DNA of 64,000 nt from Cervus elaphus. Its lineage: Eukaryota; Chordata; Mammalia; Artiodactyla; Cervidae. The stretch lies in the NCBI RefSeq assembly GCF_910594005.1, contig NC_057832.1, positions 101,381,152-101,445,151 on the forward strand. The letters are read 5' to 3'. The position numbers and the translations under genes were made by a program. Shown here piece after piece: positions 59,706-64,000 of the stretch (its first letter is position 1; every line of letters starts with the position of its first letter). Under the pieces are notes generated by a model. It was not told the DNA's origin. It searched no databases and saw nothing but the letters and a program-made list of their open reading frames with translations.

Positions 59706-60574
59706 TTTTTTTTTTTTAACCAGGTAAAGAACTTTATTAACTTTCGTTTCAGACTTTATCCCCAGGCTTCTTCCGCTTAATTAGCTGCAAAGAATGAATT
59801 GTATACAAGCAAAAAATGCGAAGAGCTGCATTGTCTTGGGGCTTGGGATTAAAAATACTAGGTCTAGATTTTATTAGATCCATAAAATTTTAAAGAGCAG
59901 TCATAATATAAGATAGCAGCTCCCAATAACTTCTTCAAGATTTATCTTCTTCAGAAGTTGACTCGGCTTACTTTGCTTCATTCTTGGAAGGTTCATCAAA
60001 ATTCTCCACAACATCTGGAACTTCATCATCATCATCCTCTCCTGTGGCAAGTGGTGCTTTTCCATCCACAGATTGTTCGGGCAGAGCCTCAGCCCGTCTC
60101 CTTAAACTGGTCGGACTCTCTGTGCCAAGCAGGTTTAAGATGCTGGATAGCATTTCTGTCAGCTGCTTTGTCTCAGCATGGCCTGTAACAGTGAAAGTCT
60201 TTGCTACCAGAGAGGCCTTACCTCTAGGATTGTTCAAGTGAATCACTGTTCCTTGGTTTGTGAACATCTTCACCTCTTCAATACCAGAGATACTGTTTAT
60301 ACCTCCAACTTCTTTAAAGAGAACTGAAATTTCTTTATTGTCTGCTGTGACTGTTCTAAGAACCACCTTCTTTCTGCTAGCAGTTTTTTTCCCACTAATA
60401 TGCACTTGTGCCTGCCATTTTGCGAGTTTATTCTGATTCACGATAGTTTCTTTCATCTTGCTGGAACGGAAGTGGGCCTTCCCTGGGGGATTAGATTTGG
60501 TGCTCAGGGGGTCTCCCGCAGACCAGCTGAAATTAGGGGCACACATGTGGGGGGCACAACATGGCAGCCAGAGC
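59706..60574 (-). mobile_element. L1-mobilised BTF3 mRNA insert
   Basis: The insert has a poly(A) tract seen as T at about 59704-59719. Its 3' UTR carries AATAAA on the minus strand (plus-strand tttatt near 59733), followed upstream by the coding frame and about 118 nt of 5' UTR. The flanks are near-perfect 14-bp direct repeats, ggaaattgtttctt at 59692-59705 and ggaaattctttctt at 60575-60588 (one mismatch). On the minus strand the site is TTT|AAGAAA, an L1-like cut. Confidence 0.82.
59968..60456 (-). pseudogene. BTF3: BTF3 (NAC beta) retrocopy, diverged but open frame
   Basis: On the minus strand an intronless frame of 162 codons runs from MKETIVNQNKLAKWQAQV to a C-terminus containing LATGEDDDDEVPDVVENFDE. 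The length matches the short isoform of BTF3, the beta subunit of the nascent-polypeptide-associated complex. The NAC-domain segments ISGIEEVKMFTNQGTVIH and TGHAETKQLTEML are well kept. Elsewhere it is diverged: I count about 35-40 replacements against remembered BTF3, plus a one-codon loss near residue 31 and a one-codon gain near residue 54. No stop has appeared. The frame is open upstream to 60630, but that extension crosses the insertion boundary and is not expected to be coding. Most likely a non-functional processed copy. Confidence 0.88.
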
Positions 60575-60588
60575 GGAAATTCTTTCTT
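60575..60588. repeat. Target-site duplication, BTF3 retrocopy (right)
   Basis: ggaaattctttctt, differing at one base from 59692-59705. Confidence 0.8.
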
Positions 60589-60779
60589 AAATAAAATTTC
60601 TGCCTTTCTGCTGCAGATTTTCCTTGACAAAAATATTTAATAATAATCTTAAAATAGTAATTAACATCAATACTCAACACGAATGTCAAACTGTTTTTCC
60701 TGTCTGATATTTTTGTTCCTATATCTAATCTAAATAATGCTGAATTACTCATCCTATAATACTGCTTTTTTATGTTGTA

Positions 60780-60910
60780 TCCTTCTCTAGAAATCTGTAA
60801 TAGTTCTTTAATGCTTGCAAGATTATATTCAGTTCTCTGTCAGTCATTCACAGGCTTTGTATTTCTACCTTATACTTCAACTCTGCTGTTTCTGTGTCAG
60901 GAATTCTTCC
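60780..60910. mobile_element. L2-like relic
   Basis: Weak L2 resemblance (gatcctt-like ctagaaatctgtaatagttc to ctcaactctgctgtttctg region); short and diverged. Confidence 0.35.
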
Positions 60911-62037
60911 ATCTCAGTCATAACCACATATACTGTAGTATATTTTTGCTTTTGTTTCTTTTTATCTTCTGGAGAAAACAGTATGGAAGAGTAGATTCTG
61001 GCTTGGTTACCCTGGGTCTTAGATTCTCCATCTTAGACTGTAGACAGACTATTTGGACTCTGTGAAATGGTGATATTATTTCCTTATGGAGTTGTTACAA
61101 GGATAAATAAAATATATACATGCATACATACTAATAATATAGGTAGAATTTAGGAGATATTTAACAAATACAAGTTATTTTTCCTTTTCCCTCTTTCAAC
61201 TAATCCAGTCCTACACAGTTGACGTTACATTTTTTTTTCATGAATTTGTTTTTTAGCCTTATACTACAATTTTTTTTTAACCTTTTGTTTTGTCATGTGA
61301 TACAAGTGATCTCAACTAATTAATTTCTGTTGATAATATACTGTTCTTCATTTTGTTCCCTATTTGTTTAATGTAGCTGAATTATTTATCTTGTCAGGAG
61401 AGTCAATTTTATATAATATAAAGTGTGGAAGAAGAAGTGAAAGACTTGGATTCTCATTCTGCTTCTGTCACTAGCTTCCTACTTTCCAGAGGATATCTTT
61501 CTTCTTTGAGCTTCTGTGTCTTTATTTTTTAAAGGAGAACATCAAACTACAAGTTTTATTAAGGTTCCGAACTACCAGTTATGAAATTCTAAATATTCTT
61601 GGAGTATCTGTTTTATGCTAGATTCTGATGAAGTGTACAAAAATATTTTGAAAAACCAAATGTGTCTTTGAGTAGATTGACATGTACAAAAGAATTAAGC
61701 CCTGTACACAAATGACTAAAATGTAATGGAATGTACATTAGAAGCCATGTAAGTGTTATAAACAGAGTGCCATAGAATAGAAAATAGTTGCTCTCATCTT
61801 TCCTGATAGTTTAAACATTTCTAAGCTAAGATTTGTGTCTCCTATTGCTTCTTTTATTTTTCTATAGAGACTTAAGTCTAATATTGGACATATATTAGTT
61901 GGACTTGATCAAGTTTCTGAGCAAACTTGTTCATGAAAGTCAGCAAAAAGAGGCATTTAATTTTGTTTTCTGTTATTTATTCTTTGAATTTTTTTTCTTT
62001 CTTTTTTTTTGTTTTTGTTTTTGTTTGCTCTCCACAG

Positions 62038-62250
62038 AATGGTCCTAGTGCTAGATCATGTCATAAAATGTGCATTGACATTCAACGAAGGCAAATCTAC
62101 ACTTTGGGGCGTTATTTGGATTCCTCTGTGAGGAACAGCAAATCTCTGAAAAGTGATTTCTATCGTTACGACATTGACACAAACACATGGATGTTACTCA
62201 GTGAGGATACTGCTGCTGATGGAGGACCGAAACTAGTGTTTGATCATCAG
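62038..62250 (+). CDS. MKLN1: MKLN1 internal exon, kelch repeat 2
   Basis: The exon starts after a long T-rich tract and ctccacag. It encodes NGPSARSCHKMCIDIQRRQI, YTLGRYLDSSVRNSKSLKSD and FYRYDIDTNTWMLLSEDTAA, ending GGPKLVFDHQ (about residues 321-391). The pattern RSCHKM, IYTLG and a W in TNTWMLL fits a kelch blade; glycine and arginine (LGR) replace the usual Gly-Gly, which I recall as normal for this muskelin blade. It is exactly 71 codons, phase 0 at both ends, with donor CAG|gtttgg. This is the last MKLN1 exon visible. Confidence 0.96.
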
Positions 62251-64000
62251 GTTTGGTGCATAGATAACTATATGGTGGAATTAATTAGTGCTTAGCTCTC
62301 TTACTCTTTGAGTTTCAGATGTTATGCTGAGTTTTCTGTTAGTGATTTCTACCACAAATACCTATGACAGATAATAAAAGATACTATTGTTTCAGTGGTT
62401 TAAAGTTATTCCTTAAATTTTTTTTCCTCTTATTTGGTACAAAATAAAGTAATAAGATCTCAGAACACAGTTGTTAATCTTTGCAAACTTTATAGAGAGT
62501 ACATGGAGCAATACATGTGAAGAAAAGCAAATTTAGTTCTATGGTATTCATAAATCATAACAATAAATTTAAAATTTTTTATTCTACATTCCTGAAAAAT
62601 TTTAAATTACTTTATAATGAGTTCAAGGATTTGAAATATAGAGTGTTTCTTCCAATGTGAGTACAATATATTTACTTTTGTGTATAATCACAAACTCAGT
62701 ATAAGATAGATAAGAATTTGGCATGTACTAGATGAAGTTTAAATTCAGGACCAGTAGAAGTCATATAATGATGTTGTAAACAAGAAGACTACATATAGCA
62801 GTCTCATAAACCATTTAGATATCAGTATGTGTATAGCTCTCATCATCCCTGTTATCATTGTTATCTGTCTTTGAATTCTTTCTTTTATTTTAAATTCTTA
62901 TTTCGTATCAGTTCAGTTTAGGTCAGTACTACTTCAGACTAAATAGTAACCACTTTGAATTCAGTAGGCAGTTTTGCTTGGCTCAGCCCATGTCCAAAGT
63001 TTTTAGAGTATGGGGAAGAAAAATATTTTTTAAAAAATCTATAATACTATTAATGAACAAAGCATTATATCAGTACTTGAGAAATTGGAGGGTGGTATTA
63101 GAATTTATGACATAATCTATGTCTAATATCTAGGCATTAAAACCAAAGTCTTTATCTACTGCTTCTTTACCAATTTTTGTTAATTCTTTAAAACTTTCCT
63201 CCTGCCATATTTATATTAACAAGTAGATTTTATAGGAGAACGGTGAGGGGAGTGGCTTATATGCCTACCGAGTATGTGGTGGGTGGAAAATAAAAAACAT
63301 TAGTCTTGAGAGTGCTCCCCAGATTGAATTTGTAACTTGAGCTGGCTATACATAACCCATCTCTGTGAAACTTTGCACTTTCTTGCTGACATACTCAGTG
63401 TTGTTCATGTAGAAAATAAGAGCTCCAAAAAAGTTAGATTTGCTCTGATCTTTTAAAAATAGAACATCAACAGATAACATTATTAGGGAAACAATTTACT
63501 TTCTTCCAACTTGTTCCAAATATATTTTCTAAAAGAGGCTTATGTTTTTACAGGTTGAAAAAAAGAATAACTTAGGGGTAGTCTGAGTATATCGCATATG
63601 TTGTGCTCGTGTGGGCCTTTGTTTCTCTTGACTTTGGTAAAATAGAATGTCACCTGAAGCCTAGGTTCTGTTAAATAATGCTTCATTTTTAACTCATTAG
63701 ATATTATTAACAGGACACTAGGGGTGAAGAGACCAGGATTGCAGTGCTGATTCAGCCAATAGCTACTTCTGTGACCTTGAACAATTAACACAATGTACTG
63801 GCATGCATTTTCTGTTCTGTTTCATGCAAATTCAGAGTTATAAGTTGGAACCGACTCCACAAATTACTTGGAGTTGTTTGTAACACTTTAAGATGTGACA
63901 CTTAACATTCAATTTGAGAGGATCGTGAGAAAGCTGGAGGCCTGAAGATATGTTTAAAAATTACTTTGCCATTTTAAATTTTAACATATTAAAAAAATTA
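62251..64000 (+). other. MKLN1: MKLN1 intron (5' part)
   Basis: The beginning of the intron after the last visible exon (donor CAG|gtttgg). It is AT-rich; I recognise no SINE, LINE or gene in it. The next kelch exon lies beyond the window end. Confidence 0.75.

Noticed and set aside
60457..60630. 58-codon upstream extension of the BTF3 copy
   Set aside because: It crosses the target-site duplication at 60575-60588 into intron sequence, so it cannot all be part of the copied mRNA; the natural start is at 60456.

Overview
The window is nuclear DNA from a ruminant, most likely a bovid. Evidence: many BovB (RTE-type) LINE fragments, tRNA-derived Bov-tA SINEs whose tails derive from BovB, a Bov-A2 dimer, CHR-2-like SINEs, and L1 3' ends of ruminant type. 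The sequence alone does not separate cattle from sheep, goat or relatives. It is an AT-rich interior piece of one large protein-coding gene.

The only gene with exons here is MKLN1 (muskelin) on the + strand. I find eight consecutive internal coding exons, at 2735-2877, 4571-4659, 14374-14483, 17335-17527, 33222-33299, 35884-35949, 50591-50703 and 62038-62250. Together they are 1005 nt, exactly 335 codons, with matching phases at every junction. They encode roughly residues 57-391 of the ~735-residue protein: most of the N-terminal discoidin-like domain, the LisH and CTLH motifs, and the first two kelch repeats. The first exon(s), the remaining kelch blades and both gene ends lie outside the window. 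Two splice sites are unusual: a GC-AG intron after 50703, and a CAG-TAG tandem acceptor before 17335 whose upstream choice would insert an in-frame stop.

The introns (1.7 to 15.7 kb) are mostly transposon relics. Two processed retrocopies lie antisense to MKLN1 in the 50704-62037 intron: an RPS20 copy with an intact 119-codon frame and perfect 13-bp target duplications, and an older BTF3 copy with an open 162-codon frame. There are nine BovB fragments, about two dozen SINEs, L1 relics (mostly minus strand), L2 and MIR relics, LTR-like relics and microsatellites.

Structural curiosities include a ~360-bp segment present twice, 21 kb apart (17822-18185 and 38835-39192), consisting of unique flank plus SINE. 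There is also a 3'-truncated double SINE head inserted as one unit between 17-bp repeats (56666-56933), a BovB fragment between 53-bp direct repeats (8934-10109), and two BovB copies sharing the same frame-breaking base. I found no microbial-type system, CRISPR array, or new gene family; the novelty here is in gene and repeat structure.
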